The notes beneath the pieces are model-generated. The model saw only the letters and a list, made by a program, of their open reading frames with translations, was not told where the DNA came from and made no database searches. DNA of 64,000 nucleotides from Pseudomonas oryzae. Lineage in GTDB: Bacteria > Pseudomonadota > Gammaproteobacteria > Pseudomonadales > Pseudomonadaceae. Every line of letters starts with the position of its first letter. The stretch's first letter is position 1. The stretch covers positions 2,089,001 through 2,153,000 of the forward strand of contig NZ_LT629751.1 in assembly GCF_900104805.1 (NCBI RefSeq), in the 5' to 3' direction. The translations under genes were made by a program, and so were the position numbers. This document shows positions 40,258 through 53,741 of the stretch, piece by piece.

Positions 40258-42858
40258 TCAGCGCTTGTCCTCGACCTGCCACTTGCCGTCGGCATAGAAG
40301 GCGCGCCAGCCGCTGGGCTTGCCGTCCACCTCGCTCTGCACGTACTGCTCCTTGGTCTTGCGGCTGAAGCGGATCACCGCCGGGCGCCCCTCCGGGTCCT
40401 GCTGCGGGGCATCGAGCAGGTAGTGGTACTTGGCGTCCAGTTCATCCTTGTGCGGGATGAGCTCGCTGACCAACGGCGCGCGGGTCTCGCGGTTCTTGGG
40501 GAACTGGCTGGCGGCGAGGAACAGACCCGAGGCGCCATCGCGCAGCACGTAGACGTCGTCGACCTTGGCGCAGCGCAGTTCCGGCATCTTGATCGGATCG
40601 ATCTTCGGCGGCGCCGCCTCGCCGTTCTTGAGCAGCTTGCGGGTGTTCTTGCAGCTCGCATTGGTGCAACCGAAGAACTTGCCGAAGCGGCCGGTCTTCA
40701 GCTGCATCTCGCTGCCGCACTTGTCGCACTCGAGGCTCGGCCCTTCGTAGCCCTTGATGCGGTACTGGCCTTCCTCGATCTCGTAGCCCGAGCAGTCCGG
40801 GTTGTTGCCGCAGATGTGCAGCTTGTGCTGCTCGTCGAGCAGGTAGGCATCCATCGCCGTGCCGCACTTGGCGCAGCGATGCTTGCCACGCAGCACGCGG
40901 GATTCGGATTCGCCCTCGTCGTCGGCGGCGATCTCGTCGCCCGGCACCAGGTTGACGGTGGACTTGCAGCGCTCCTTGGGCGGCAGGGCGTAGCCGGAGC
41001 AGCCGAGGAACACGCCGGTGGAGGCGGTGCGGATCATCATCGGCCGGCCGCACTCCTTGCACGGAATGTCGGTCAGGGTCGGCAGGTTGGCGCGCATGCC
41101 GCCTTCGCTTGCCTCGGCCACCTCCAGCTTGCCACGGAAGTCGGCGTAGAACTCGTCGAGCAGGTGCTTCCACTCGCGCTCGCCCTGGGCCACGTCGTCG
41201 AGATGCTCCTCCATGCCGGCGGTGAAGCCGTAGTCCATCAGGTTGGCGAAGCTCTCCGACAGTCGCTCGGTGACGATCTCGCCCATCTTCTCGGCATAGA
41301 AGCGGCGGTTGTGCACGGTGACGTAGCCGCGCTCCTGAATGGTGGAGATGATCGCCGCGTAGGTGGACGGACGGCCGATGCCGCGCTTCTCCAGCTCCTT
41401 GACCAGGCTGGCTTCCGAGAAACGCGCCGGCGGCTTAGTGAAGTGCTGGGTCGGGTCGAGCGCCAAGAGGCTCAACACGTCACCCTGGGCCATGTCCGGC
41501 AGCACGTCGTCCTCGCCGGACTTGCTCTGCGGCGGCAGCACGCGGGTGAAGCCGTCGAACTTGAGAATGCGGCCCTTGGCGCGCAGCTCGTAGTCGCCGG
41601 ACTGCACGCTGACGCTGGTCGACAGGTACTCGGCCGGCGGCATCTGGCAGGCGACGAACTGGCGCCAGATCAGCTCGTACAGGCGCTCGGCGTCGCGCTC
41701 CATGCCGGACAGCTGGGTCGGCCGCAGGTTGACGTCGGACGGGCGGATCGCCTCGTGCGCTTCCTGGGCGCCTTCCTTGCTGCTGTAGAAATTCGGCTTG
41801 GCCGGCAGGTACTGCTTGCCGAACTCGCTCTCGATGAAGCCGCGCGCCATCTCCAGCGCATCGGCGGAGAGGTTGGTCGAGTCGGTACGCATGTAGGTGA
41901 TGTAGCCGGCCTCGTAGAGACGCTGGGCCAGCATCATGGTCTTCTTCACGCCGAAGCCCAGACGGTTGCTCGCCGCCTGCTGCAGGGTCGAGGTGATGAA
42001 GGGGGCGCCGGGCTTGCTTGAGGTCGGCTTGTCCTCGCGCTTGCTCACCGAGTAGGCCGAGGACTTCAGGGCCGCGACCGCGGCCATGGCCTGCGCCTCG
42101 TTGAGCGGCTTGAACGCCTCGCCCTTGTGGCGGGCGACCTCGAACCGCACCTTGTCCTGGCGGGCGGTGGCCAGGTCGGCGTGCACTTCCCAGTATTCTT
42201 CCGGCACGAAGGCGCGGATCTCGCGCTCGCGCTCGACCACCAGCCTCACCGCCACCGACTGCACCCGGCCGGCGGACAGACCGCGGGCGATCTTGGCCCA
42301 CAGCAGCGGCGAGACCATGTAGCCGACCACGCGATCGAGGAAGCGGCGCGCCTGCTGGGCGTTGACGCGGTTGATGTCCAGTTCGCCCGGCTGGGAGAAG
42401 GCTTCCTGGATCGCCTTCTTGGTGATCTCGTTGAACACCACGCGCTTGTAGCGGCTCTCGTCGCCGCCGATTGACTCGCGCAGGTGCCAGGCGATGGCCT
42501 CTCCCTCTCTATCCAAGTCGGTTGCGAGGTAGATGGTGTCGGCATCCTTGGCCAGCCGGCGCAGCTCCTCGATCACCTTCTCCTTGCCGGGCAGGATCTC
42601 GTACTGGGCCTTCCAGCCGTGCTCGGGGTCGACCCCCATGCGTGCGAACAGCTGGCGCTTGGCCTTTTCCTTCGGCGACAGGGCCGGCGCCTCGGCGGCC
42701 GCCTTGCCGCGCTTGGCCGGCTCCTTGGCGGCCGAACCGCTGGTGGGCAGGTCGCGGATATGGCCGATGCTCGACTTCACCACGTACTGGTTGCCCAGAT
42801 ACTTGTTGATCGTCTTGGCCTTGGCCGGGGATTCCACGATGACCAGAGATTTGCCCAT
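40258..42858 (-). CDS. topA: DNA topoisomerase I
   Basis: 866 residues. Relaxes negative supercoils by a single-strand break. N-terminal TOPRIM domain ([18 protein letters not shown], with [13 protein letters not shown] metal site), active-site Tyr in [12 protein letters not shown] (about 320), then three C-terminal Cys4 zinc ribbons ([33 protein letters not shown]) and a basic tail. Length matches other Pseudomonas enzymes. Confidence 0.97.
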   Translation of the reverse strand: MGKSLVIVESPAKAKTINKYLGNQYVVKSSIGHIRDLPTSGSAAKEPAKRGKAAAEAPALSPKEKAKRQLFARMGVDPEHGWKAQYEILPGKEKVIEELRRLAKDADTIYLATDLDREGEAIAWHLRESIGGDESRYKRVVFNEITKKAIQEAFSQPGELDINRVNAQQARRFLDRVVGYMVSPLLWAKIARGLSAGRVQSVAVRLVVEREREIRAFVPEEYWEVHADLATARQDKVRFEVARHKGEAFKPLNEAQAMAAVAALKSSAYSVSKREDKPTSSKPGAPFITSTLQQAASNRLGFGVKKTMMLAQRLYEAGYITYMRTDSTNLSADALEMARGFIESEFGKQYLPAKPNFYSSKEGAQEAHEAIRPSDVNLRPTQLSGMERDAERLYELIWRQFVACQMPPAEYLSTSVSVQSGDYELRAKGRILKFDGFTRVLPPQSKSGEDDVLPDMAQGDVLSLLALDPTQHFTKPPARFSEASLVKELEKRGIGRPSTYAAIISTIQERGYVTVHNRRFYAEKMGEIVTERLSESFANLMDYGFTAGMEEHLDDVAQGEREWKHLLDEFYADFRGKLEVAEASEGGMRANLPTLTDIPCKECGRPMMIRTASTGVFLGCSGYALPPKERCKSTVNLVPGDEIAADDEGESESRVLRGKHRCAKCGTAMDAYLLDEQHKLHICGNNPDCSGYEIEEGQYRIKGYEGPSLECDKCGSEMQLKTGRFGKFFGCTNASCKNTRKLLKNGEAAPPKIDPIKMPELRCAKVDDVYVLRDGASGLFLAASQFPKNRETRAPLVSELIPHKDELDAKYHYLLDAPQQDPEGRPAVIRFSRKTKEQYVQSEVDGKPSGWRAFYADGKWQVEDKR

Positions 42859-42980
42859 GAATCGGAAAGTTCCTGAAATAAAGTCGAGATGAACGGCGAG
42901 TACGTCGGCGCAATAAATGCAATTAAATGTGACGGCGCCCAGTCAAGGCCACGCTATATATAGTGGCCCGCGCAACGAGG

Positions 42981-43244
42981 TCAAGCGCGCTGCTCGGCCG
43001 GCTTGACCTCAGCGTAGTGGAATTCCACGGTTTCACTGCGCACCAGCGCAAAGCGCGGCAGGATTTCGCCTTCGACCTCGACGGTTTCCACGAACATCGC
43101 CAGCGGTCGCACCCAGAGGCCGAAATCGCCATACAGGGCCTGATAGACCACCAGCTCCTCCTCGGTCTCCGAATGCCGAACCAGCCCCAGCACGCGATAT
43201 TCGCGGCCCTTGTAGTGACGATAGAGTCCGGTTTGCAGCGCCAT
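42981..43244 (-). CDS. DUF1653 family protein
   Basis: 87 residues from ATG 43244. Opens LQTGLYRHYKGREYRVLG, and continues SETEEELVVYQALYGDFGLWVRPLAMF, the DUF1653 signature. Small beta-rich protein, often fused to or near nucleotide or thiol enzymes; function is unknown. Separated from topA by about 120 nt. Confidence 0.88.
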   Translation of the reverse strand: MALQTGLYRHYKGREYRVLGLVRHSETEEELVVYQALYGDFGLWVRPLAMFVETVEVEGEILPRFALVRSETVEFHYAEVKPAEQRA

Positions 43245-43273
43245 GTAACCTCCGCGTAGTGCCTGGCCAAAAG

Positions 43274-43305
43274 GAAAAGCCGGAGCCCGGGGGCCCCGGC
43301 TTTTC
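43274..43305 (-). terminator. intrinsic terminator of fadBA
   Basis: Ten-bp outer stem gaaaagccgg / ccggcttttc with an inner gccc/gggc pairing, directly after the fadA stop. Confidence 0.82.
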
Positions 43306-43317
43306 TGCATAGGCCTA

Positions 43318-46669
<3,352 letters not shown>

Positions 46670-46995
46670 CGACAGATCTCCATGCGATGGAAGCTCGAAA
46701 CCGCCCGCGGCGCCTTCCTCAAGGATAGTTGCCGGCGAACCGCCAGCAGCCACGAGCCAAGCGGTACGGGGCGTTTCATACGGGCGTTTGATTCCGTCGC
46801 CACACCCTCGGAGAATTCCCCGGCCTTGTCAATCGTCCCACCCCGGCGTTGCCAGGGCCAGCCGCTGCAGGCATAAAGGCCACCGGCAAGCTGACCGATA
46901 TCAGGTCGGCAGCGAATAACTACTGCATCATTCGGAATAGAGGCCGGTGGTCGACTGGCCCATACTGGACTCATCAACTGCCACGGAGAATCAAC
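46670..46995. promoter_or_regulatory. fadB-usp divergent control region
   Basis: 326 nt without a gene. For the stress gene: TTGCCA (46849-46854), 17-nt spacer, CATAAA (46872-46877), and an Anr/FNR-like CTGACCGATATCAG at 46891-46904 (7 of 10 consensus positions). For fadB: TTGACA on the minus strand (46832-46827), without a good -10. Confidence 0.4.
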
Positions 46996-47433
46996 ATGAA
47001 CTATCAACACCTGCTGGTGGCGGTCGACATGACCGACGACTGCCACGTCGTGATCCAGCGAGCGGTGGAAATGGCCAACTGCTGTCAGGCGCGCCTGTCG
47101 CTGGTGCATGTGGTCGAGCCGATGTCGATGGCCTTCGGTGGCGACGTGCCGATGGACCTGTCGGCCCTGCAGGAGCAGCAGATCGACCAGGCACGCAAGC
47201 AGCTGGAAGCCTTCTCCGCCAGTCATCCGGAAATCACCAAGGACAACTCTCACCTGGCCTTCGGCCAGCCGCGCCAGGAGATCCACCGCCTGGCCCAGGA
47301 GAACGGCTGCGACCTGATCGTGGTCGGCAGCCACGGCCGCCACGGCCTGGCCCTGCTGCTCGGCTCGACCTCCAACGATGTGCTGCACGCCGCGCCCTGC
47401 GACGTGTTGGCGGTACACCTGAAGAAGTCGTGA
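46996..47433 (+). CDS. universal stress protein (UspA family)
   Basis: 145 residues from ATG 46996 with GGAGAA before it. Begins MNYQHLLVAVDMTDDCHVVI and ends with the ATP-binding type G-2x-G-9x-G-S signature (VGSHGRHGLALLLGSTSNDVLH). Single-domain Usp, cytoplasmic. Members of this family in P. aeruginosa support anaerobic survival; the upstream FNR-like half-palindrome is compatible with that, but is weak. Confidence 0.92.
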   Translation: MNYQHLLVAVDMTDDCHVVIQRAVEMANCCQARLSLVHVVEPMSMAFGGDVPMDLSALQEQQIDQARKQLEAFSASHPEITKDNSHLAFGQPRQEIHRLAQENGCDLIVVGSHGRHGLALLLGSTSNDVLHAAPCDVLAVHLKKS

Positions 47434-47484
47434 AAAAGCGCGCGCCGCGACGGGCCTTGCACCCGCGCGGCGTGACAATTGCTG

Positions 47485-48177
47485 TCAGTAAACGCCCAGC
47501 TCGGCGCCGCTGGTCATCACCAGCGGACGGATCTTGCTGAGCTGGGCTTCCAGCGAATAGGACACGCTGGAGGCCATGGAGAAGAAGCTGAGGAAGGCCT
47601 TGAGGTTGGAGTCGTTCTCGCAGGCGTCGTGGATACGCTGCCAGAACGCCTGGTTGACCAGTTGCAACTGCTGGTAGTGACGGATCAGCCCCTTGAGCTC
47701 CCAGTCGGCATGCCGCCCTTCGCGCATGTTGTAGTACTGGCGCATCAGGTACAGCGAGACGGTGCGCAGGATGAACTCCTGGTTGCTGGCGAACGGCAGG
47801 TGCTGCTGGGCCATCGGCCGCAGGCGGCAGAGGATCGGACAGGCGCTGGTGGCCATCAGCACGCCGAGCAGCGAGCGCAGGGCCGCCTCCACGCTGACCT
47901 CCTTGAAGTACTCGCGCTCGGGAGTGAGCACGCGCACCTTGGCCTTCTTGAACGCCGGCAGGCCACGGAATGCCTCGATCACCGGATGCAGGTCGACCGC
48001 CGCCGGGCACCAGGTGTTGATCTCCTTGTTGAGCGGACAGTTGCTGCACTGCTCGTGACTGAGGCGCGTCCAGCGCGGCACATCGCCGACCCGGGAGGGG
48101 TCGTACTGTCGCTCGAGATCGACCCGATAATTGAACTCGTGATTGTCGTCCAGGGTGATCCTGTACTCGATGCTCAT
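47485..48177 (-). CDS. conserved hypothetical protein with a CxxC-x9-C motif
   Basis: 230 residues, soluble. N-terminal beta-rich section (SIEYRITLDDNHEFNYRVDLE). Cys 44, 47 and 57 (CSNCPLNKEINTWC), and Cys 113 and 117 (SACPILC) could together bind a metal or Fe-S cluster. The C-terminal half is helical. Occurs in Pseudomonas beside usp and uup; I know no function for it. Lies 27 nt after uup on the same strand. Confidence 0.8.
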   Translation of the reverse strand: MSIEYRITLDDNHEFNYRVDLERQYDPSRVGDVPRWTRLSHEQCSNCPLNKEINTWCPAAVDLHPVIEAFRGLPAFKKAKVRVLTPEREYFKEVSVEAALRSLLGVLMATSACPILCRLRPMAQQHLPFASNQEFILRTVSLYLMRQYYNMREGRHADWELKGLIRHYQQLQLVNQAFWQRIHDACENDSNLKAFLSFFSMASSVSYSLEAQLSKIRPLVMTSGAELGVY

Positions 48178-48204
48178 TCCCTACTCCGTGTCCGTATCAG
48201 CACT

Positions 48205-50115
48205 TCAACCTTCCAGTTCGGCCCAGCGCTCCAGCAGGCGGTCCAGCTCCTGCTGGAGATATTCCAGACGGGCCAGCGCCGCATGGGTCTGCTCCTGGGG
48301 CCGCAGATAGAAATCGGGGTTGGCGGTCTCTTCCTGCAGGGCGGCCTGCTCGCTCTCCAACGCCTCGATCTGCGCGGGCAGCGCGTCCAGTTCGCGCTGC
48401 TCCTTGTAACTCAGCTTCCTGCGTGCCGGTGCGGCCGCGGCCACCGCGGCCTTCTCCACCGGCGCCGGCTTCTCCGCCCGCACGGGCTTGTCCACCGGCT
48501 CCTTGCCGACGCCCAACAGGCGCGGCGAACCGCCCTGGCGCAGCCAGTCCTGGTAGCCGCCGACGTACTCGCGCACCTGGCCTTCGCCCTCGAACACCAG
48601 GGTGCTGGTCACCACGTTGTCGAGGAAGGCGCGATCGTGGCTGACCATCAGCACGGTACCCGGGAAGCCGAGCAGCACCTCCTCGAGCAGTTCGAGGGTT
48701 TCCACATCCAGGTCGTTGGTCGGCTCGTCCAGCACCAGCAGGTTGGCCGGCTTGCTGAACAGCTTGGCGAGCAAGAGTCGTGCCCTCTCGCCACCGGACA
48801 GCGCCTTCACCGGCGAGCGCGCGCGCTGCGGGCTGAACAGGAAGTCGCCGAGGTAGCTGAGGACGTGGCGGTTCTGGCCGTCGATGGTAATGAACTCGCG
48901 CCCCTCGGCAATGTTCTCGATCACTGTTTTCTCAGATTCGAGCTGATTGCGCAGTTGGTCGAAGTAGGCCACTTCCAGCTTGGTACCGACCTTGATGCTG
49001 CCTTCGGTCGGCTGCAGCTCGCCGAGCAGCAGCTTGAGCAGGGTGGTCTTGCCGGTGCCGTTGGCGCCGAGCAGGCCGATGCGGTCGCCACGCTGCAGGA
49101 CCATGGAGAAATCGCGGATCAGCGGCTCGCCGCCGGGATGGGCGAAACTGACGTGCTCGGCGACTATGACCTGCTTGCCCGACTTGTCGGCCGTCTCGAT
49201 CTGGATGCTGGCCTTGCCCTGGCGCTCGCGACGCTCGGCGCGCTCGGCGCGCATCGCCTTGAGCGCGCGCACGCGGCCCTCGTTGCGGGTGCGGCGCGCC
49301 TTGATGCCCTGGCGAATCCACACCTCCTCCTGGGCAAGGCGCTTGTCGAACAGGGCGTTGGCCGCCTCCTCCGCCGCCAGCTGCTGCTCCTTGTGCACCA
49401 GGAAGCTGGCGTAGTCGCCGTTCCAGTCGATCAGGTGGCCGCGGTCCAACTCGAGGATGCGGGTCGCCAGGCTCTGCAGGAAGGCGCGGTCGTGGGTGAT
49501 GAACAGCACCGCGCCGCCGAAGCCGAGCAGCGCCTCTTCCAGCCAGGCGATGGCTCCGATGTCGAGGTGGTTGGTCGGTTCGTCGAGCAGCAGCAGGTCC
49601 GGCTCGGCGACCAGCGCCTGGGCCAGCAGCACGCGGCGACGCCAGCCGCCGGACAGCTCGGCGAGAGTCTTGTCCGCCGGCAGCTGCAGGCGGCTCAGGG
49701 TGTTCTCCACCAGCTGCTGCAGGCGCCAGCCGTCACGGGCCTCCAGCGCCTGCTGGACGCGCGACAGCTCGGCGAGGTCGTCGTCGCCCTGGATGTGCTG
49801 GGACAGGTGGTGGTAGCGGGCGATCAGCTCGCCGACCTCGGCCAGGCCCTCGGCGACCACGTCGTAGACGCTACGCTCGTCGGCCGGCGGCAGCTCCTGC
49901 GGCAGCTCGCCGATCTTCAGCGTCGGCGCGCGCCAGATCTCGCCATCGTCCGGGCGCTGCTCGCCCTTGACCAGCTTGAGCAGGCTCGACTTGCCCGTGC
50001 CGTTGCGCCCGATGATGCACACCCGCTCGCCCCTGGAGATCTGCCACGACACCTGGTCCAGCAGCGGCGTGACACCAAAGGCGAGCGACACATCGGTGAA
50101 CTTGAGCAGCGTCAT
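48205..50115 (-). CDS. uup: ABC-F ATPase Uup
   Basis: 636 residues, two ABC modules in one chain without membrane helices. Walker A GRNGTGKSSLLKL and GANGTGKTTLLKL; signatures LSGGWRRRVLLAQ and LSGGERARLLLAK; linker helices between them; C-terminal coiled coil that in E. coli Uup binds DNA. Linked to suppression of transposon excision, tandem-repeat deletion and ribosome function. It faces slt divergently. Confidence 0.94.
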   Translation of the reverse strand: MTLLKFTDVSLAFGVTPLLDQVSWQISRGERVCIIGRNGTGKSSLLKLVKGEQRPDDGEIWRAPTLKIGELPQELPPADERSVYDVVAEGLAEVGELIARYHHLSQHIQGDDDLAELSRVQQALEARDGWRLQQLVENTLSRLQLPADKTLAELSGGWRRRVLLAQALVAEPDLLLLDEPTNHLDIGAIAWLEEALLGFGGAVLFITHDRAFLQSLATRILELDRGHLIDWNGDYASFLVHKEQQLAAEEAANALFDKRLAQEEVWIRQGIKARRTRNEGRVRALKAMRAERAERRERQGKASIQIETADKSGKQVIVAEHVSFAHPGGEPLIRDFSMVLQRGDRIGLLGANGTGKTTLLKLLLGELQPTEGSIKVGTKLEVAYFDQLRNQLESEKTVIENIAEGREFITIDGQNRHVLSYLGDFLFSPQRARSPVKALSGGERARLLLAKLFSKPANLLVLDEPTNDLDVETLELLEEVLLGFPGTVLMVSHDRAFLDNVVTSTLVFEGEGQVREYVGGYQDWLRQGGSPRLLGVGKEPVDKPVRAEKPAPVEKAAVAAAAPARRKLSYKEQRELDALPAQIEALESEQAALQEETANPDFYLRPQEQTHAALARLEYLQQELDRLLERWAELEG

Positions 50116-50246
50116 GGGGCGGGGTCTCCAGCGAAAGGGCGGCGCATTCTACTCGCAATCCACCAGTACCGGGGGACAATGCTTTAACCGCGCACGGCGG
50201 CAGGCTAAGCTTGTCGGCAACTGCCTTCCCGCCCGTGCCCGCCCCA

Positions 50247-52181
50247 ATGTCCATGCGTTTCCGCTCGCTCCTCCTGTTGGCCTCGCTCGTGGCCAGTCTC
50301 GGTCAGCTTCCGCTCGCCAGCGCTGCCTCCCTCGCCCAGCAGCGCAGCCTGTACGACGAGGCCAAGCGCGCGCTCGCCAAGAACGACCCGGCCCCCTACC
50401 TGCGCTATCGCCAGGCCCTGCGCGACTACCCGCTGGAGCCGCACCTGGCCTACGACGAACTGACCCTGCGCCTGAAGAGCGCCAGCAACCGCGAGATCGA
50501 GACCTTCCTCGCCGAGCACGGCGACCTGCCGCAGATCGGCTGGATGAAGCTGCGCTGGCTGCGTTGGCTGGCCGAGCGCGGCGAATGGCAGACCTTCATC
50601 AAGCACTACAGCCCGGAGCTGGAGTTCACCGAGCTGGACTGCCTGCTCGGCGAGTACCACTACCGCCACGGCAAGCCCGGCGACGGCGCCGTGGCCGCGC
50701 AGCGCCTGTGGCTGACCGGCAAGTCGCAGCCGGAAACCTGCGACCGCCTGTTCGACCTGTGGCGCGCGCAGGGTGGGCTGACCGAGGAAATGCGCTGGAA
50801 ACGCCTCAAGCTGGCCGCCGAGGAACGCAACTACGGCCTGGCCGGCTACCTGCAGAAGACCCTGGGCGGGCTCGCCGGCCAGGGCCAGCTGTTGATCGAC
50901 GTGGCGCAGAAGCCCGAGCTGCTGGTGCAGCGCCAGCGTTTCGCCGGCAGCGACCGCCACACCGCCGATGCGGTCGGCCTCGGCCTGCGCCGCCTGGCGC
51001 GGCAGAACCCGGAACAGGCACTCGGCCTGCTCGAGGAGTACAGCGCCCGCCTGCCATTCTCCCACGAGGAGAAGGTGGCCATCGCCCGGCAGATCGGCCT
51101 GTCCCTGGCGAAGAACTTCGACCCCCGCGCCCTGCGGGTGATGGCCCAGTACGATCCGGATCTGCGCGACAACACGGTCAGCGAGTGGCGCGCCCGCCTG
51201 CTGCTGCGCCTCGGCCGCTGGGCCGACGTCAATCAGCTAACCCGGCAGATGCCCGGCGACCTGGCCACCAGCAACCGCTGGCGCTACTGGCAGGCGCGCA
51301 GCCTGCAGCTGGCCCAGCCCAACAGCAAGGACCCGGTGCGCCTGTACCTGCCGGTGGCCGGCGAGCGCGACTTCTACGGTTTCCTCGCCGCCGACCGGAT
51401 CAACGCCCCCTATCAGCTCAACCACCGGCCGATGGCCATCGACCCGAAGGTGATGCAGAAGGTGCGCAATACCGCCGGCATCCGTCGCGCCCTGGAATTC
51501 CATGCCCGCGGCCAGATCGCCGACGGCCGTCGCGAGTGGTACCACGTCAGCCGGCTGTTCAGTCGCGAGGAGCTGGTGGCCCAGGCGCGCCTCGGCTACG
51601 AGATGGGCTGGTACTTCCCGGCGATCCGCGCGATCAGCCAGGCGCAGTACTGGGACGACCTCGACGTGCGCTTCCCGATGGCCCACCAGCACACCCTGAC
51701 CCGCGAGGCGCGCAACCGCGGCCTGCACTCGAGTTGGGTGTTCGCCATCACCCGCCAGGAGAGCGGCTTCATGGCCGACGCCCGCTCCGGAGTGGGCGCC
51801 ATGGGTCTGATGCAGCTGATGCCGACCACCGCCAAGGAAACCGCGCGGCGTTATGGCATCCCCTTGCGCTCGCCGCAGCAGGCGCTCAACCCCGAGGTCA
51901 ACATCCAGCTCGGCGCCGCCTACCTGAGCCAGGTCTACGGCCAGTTCGGCGGCAACCGCATCCTCGCCTCGGCCGCCTACAACGCCGGCCCCGGCCGCGT
52001 GCGCCAGTGGCTGCGCGGCAACGAGCAGATGCCGTTCGACATCTGGATCGAGACCATCCCCTTCGACGAGACCCGCCAGTACGTGCAGAACGTGCTGTCC
52101 TATTCGGTGATCTACGGCGAGAAGCTCGGCTCCCCGCAGAAGCTGGTGGAGTGGCACGAGCGCGAACTGGGGCCGCAGTAA
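50247..52181 (+). CDS. slt: soluble lytic murein transglycosylase Slt
   Basis: 644 residues from ATG 50247 (or 50253). Signal peptide (about 1-28, LLLLASLVASLGQLPLASAAS). A long superhelical alpha-domain (about 30-450) forms the doughnut ring; the C-terminal lysozyme-like domain carries the catalytic Glu in TRQESGFMADARSGVGAMGLMQLMP and ASAAYNAGPGRVRQWL. Cleaves peptidoglycan making 1,6-anhydroMurNAc, the substrate pool for NagZ. Confidence 0.95.
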   Translation: MSMRFRSLLLLASLVASLGQLPLASAASLAQQRSLYDEAKRALAKNDPAPYLRYRQALRDYPLEPHLAYDELTLRLKSASNREIETFLAEHGDLPQIGWMKLRWLRWLAERGEWQTFIKHYSPELEFTELDCLLGEYHYRHGKPGDGAVAAQRLWLTGKSQPETCDRLFDLWRAQGGLTEEMRWKRLKLAAEERNYGLAGYLQKTLGGLAGQGQLLIDVAQKPELLVQRQRFAGSDRHTADAVGLGLRRLARQNPEQALGLLEEYSARLPFSHEEKVAIARQIGLSLAKNFDPRALRVMAQYDPDLRDNTVSEWRARLLLRLGRWADVNQLTRQMPGDLATSNRWRYWQARSLQLAQPNSKDPVRLYLPVAGERDFYGFLAADRINAPYQLNHRPMAIDPKVMQKVRNTAGIRRALEFHARGQIADGRREWYHVSRLFSREELVAQARLGYEMGWYFPAIRAISQAQYWDDLDVRFPMAHQHTLTREARNRGLHSSWVFAITRQESGFMADARSGVGAMGLMQLMPTTAKETARRYGIPLRSPQQALNPEVNIQLGAAYLSQVYGQFGGNRILASAAYNAGPGRVRQWLRGNEQMPFDIWIETIPFDETRQYVQNVLSYSVIYGEKLGSPQKLVEWHERELGPQ

Positions 52182-52210
52182 ACCCCAAACGTCGTCCGTC
52201 GATGCAAAGC

Positions 52211-52271
52211 CTGTAGGGGCGAATTCATTCGCCTGCGCGGCTCTGTCAGGCGAATGAATTCGCCCCTACAG
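52211..52271. repeat. REP-like palindromic element (GTAGG family, copy 2)
   Basis: Perfect 25-bp inverted repeat (ctgtaggggcgaattcattc... at 52211-52235, complement at 52247-52271) with an 11-nt loop. Lies between the convergent slt and MOSC genes. Confidence 0.88.
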
Positions 52272-52279
52272 GGCCACCC

Positions 52280-53086
52280 TCAATCCAGCAGCACCACCGG
52301 CATGCCCACCTCCAGCACGCCGCTGCCGCGCTGGATCAGGTTCTGGCCGAAGTACACGCCGTCGGCGTCGCGCCGGTAGCTGGCCAGGGTCTTGAGCGGC
52401 TCGCCGTCGGCACTGCGCTCGCCGCTGTGCGGGTCGAGGGTCGGGATGGCGCAACGCGAGCACGGCTTGACCCGCTCGAACTCCACCGCGCCAATGCGCA
52501 GCCGGCCCCAGCCGTCCTCGGCGTAGGGATCGCCGCCCTCGATCACCAGGTTGGGCCGGAAGCGCAGCATCTCCAGCGGCCGGCCGACCCGCGCCGCCAG
52601 GTCGTCGAGCGAAGCCTGGCCGATCAGCAGCAGCGGAAAGCCGTCGGCGAAGCCCACCCTGTCGCCGACCTGGGCATAGGCGGTGTCCACCTGGCGCGCA
52701 CGGCTGGCCGGCACGTGCACCAGCCGGCAAGCGCGGTCGAGCGCCGCGCTCAACCAGGCCGCCGCCGCGTCACCGGCATCCGGCGCCTGCAGGCTGTCGC
52801 CCCACACCGTCACCCCACGCAGCGCCTCATCGGCCGGCGGCACCGCCACCTGTAGCTGCGCCCGCCCGGGGGCGTTGAGCTCCAGGGTCTCGGCATCCAG
52901 CCAGCGCGCGCCGAGCTGCGTCATGCCGGGGAGCTGGCGCTGGGTGAGGAAGCGCCCGCTCGCGCCATCGACCACCATCCAGCGCCGGTCACCGGCCAGA
53001 CCGAGCGCGTCGATCTCCGCGCGCTGCAGCAGCTCGCCGCCGAGGGATTTGACCGGGAAACGGTAGAGCGCGGAGAGTCGCAGCAT
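52280..53086 (-). CDS. MOSC domain protein (YcbX-like)
   Basis: 268 residues from ATG 53086 (LRLSALYRFPVKSL). N-terminal beta-barrel domain, then the MOSC domain with GDRVGFADGFPLLLI, MLRFRPNLVIEGGDPYAEDGW and the molybdenum-ligand Cys in PCSRCAIPTLDP. Related to YcbX and mARC, which reduce N-hydroxylated bases with Moco. It lacks the C-terminal ferredoxin domain of E. coli YcbX, so needs a separate electron donor. Confidence 0.88.
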   Translation of the reverse strand: MLRLSALYRFPVKSLGGELLQRAEIDALGLAGDRRWMVVDGASGRFLTQRQLPGMTQLGARWLDAETLELNAPGRAQLQVAVPPADEALRGVTVWGDSLQAPDAGDAAAAWLSAALDRACRLVHVPASRARQVDTAYAQVGDRVGFADGFPLLLIGQASLDDLAARVGRPLEMLRFRPNLVIEGGDPYAEDGWGRLRIGAVEFERVKPCSRCAIPTLDPHSGERSADGEPLKTLASYRRDADGVYFGQNLIQRGSGVLEVGMPVVLLD

Positions 53087-53114
53087 GATCGCCATCCATT
53101 CGGGAAAAGGCGCT

Positions 53115-53702
53115 TTATAAAGCCCCGGCGGCGGCCCCACAAGGCGCCGCCCGGTAGTGGATCAGGTTGTGGAATCGCAGCGGCGTGCTGCCGCCGTTGC
53201 GGTAGGCATGTGGCCGGTCGGCGGCGAAGCGCAGGCCCTCGCTGCAGGCGACCGTCTGCCAGTGCCCGTCGATATTGATCTCCAGGCTGCCATCGAGCGG
53301 AATCACATGTTCGGTGACGCCGACGGCATGCGGCACCGACTGGTGGCTGGCCCCCGGCTGCAGCTCGACCACCAGAAACTCGATACCCAGCGCCGGATCG
53401 TAGGGAAACAGCGTACGCACCCGAATGCCGCCGTCGTCGCTCGGCCAGTCGTCGCCCGCACTGCTGCGCAGCAGCACCCCGCCCGCCTCCGGCGCATCCT
53501 CGAGCAGCCCGGAGAAGGAGACCTGAAAGCCGGCGGCGATCTTCCACAGCGTGGCCACCGTCGGGCTCGACTCGCCGCGCTCGATCTGCCCGAGCATCGC
53601 CTTGCTCACCCCGGTGGCCTGTGCCGCCCGGTCCAGGCTCCAGCCCTGCGCCTGGCGCAGCGCGCGCAAGCGTGCGGCGATTCTCCCGTTGATATCCGTC
53701 AT
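53115..53702 (-). CDS. XRE-family regulator with cupin domain
   Basis: 195 residues from ATG 53702. HTH about 8-62 (LRALRQAQGWSLDRAAQATGVSKAMLGQIERGESSPTV region), cupin_2 fold about 105-180 (VELQPGASHQS, EHVIPLDGSLEINIDG). Such proteins repress neighbouring transport or catabolic genes and sense small ligands in the cupin pocket. Divergent from the BenE-type transporter, over a region with strong palindromes, so a local regulator. Confidence 0.9.
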   Translation of the reverse strand: MTDINGRIAARLRALRQAQGWSLDRAAQATGVSKAMLGQIERGESSPTVATLWKIAAGFQVSFSGLLEDAPEAGGVLLRSSAGDDWPSDDGGIRVRTLFPYDPALGIEFLVVELQPGASHQSVPHAVGVTEHVIPLDGSLEINIDGHWQTVACSEGLRFAADRPHAYRNGGSTPLRFHNLIHYRAAPCGAAAGAL

Positions 53703-53715
53703 CAGCACTCTCTCG

Positions 53716-53741
53716 CCCTTGTGCGCTATAGCGTACAAGGG
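53716..53741. promoter_or_regulatory. 26-bp palindromic operator candidate 1 (XRE/BenE region)
   Basis: cccttgtgcgctatagcgtacaaggg region, self-complementary except for one pair. It lies 14 nt before the regulator ATG. Confidence 0.65.

Noticed and set aside
40423-42021. Long plus-strand frame opposite topA
   Set aside because: Shadow frame in GC-rich DNA; no start signal or family match, while topA is complete on the other strand.
46670-46830. PsrA operator before fadB
   Set aside because: GAAAC, GTTTC and CAAAC half-sites are present, but in direct or badly spaced arrangement, so no palindrome could be supported.
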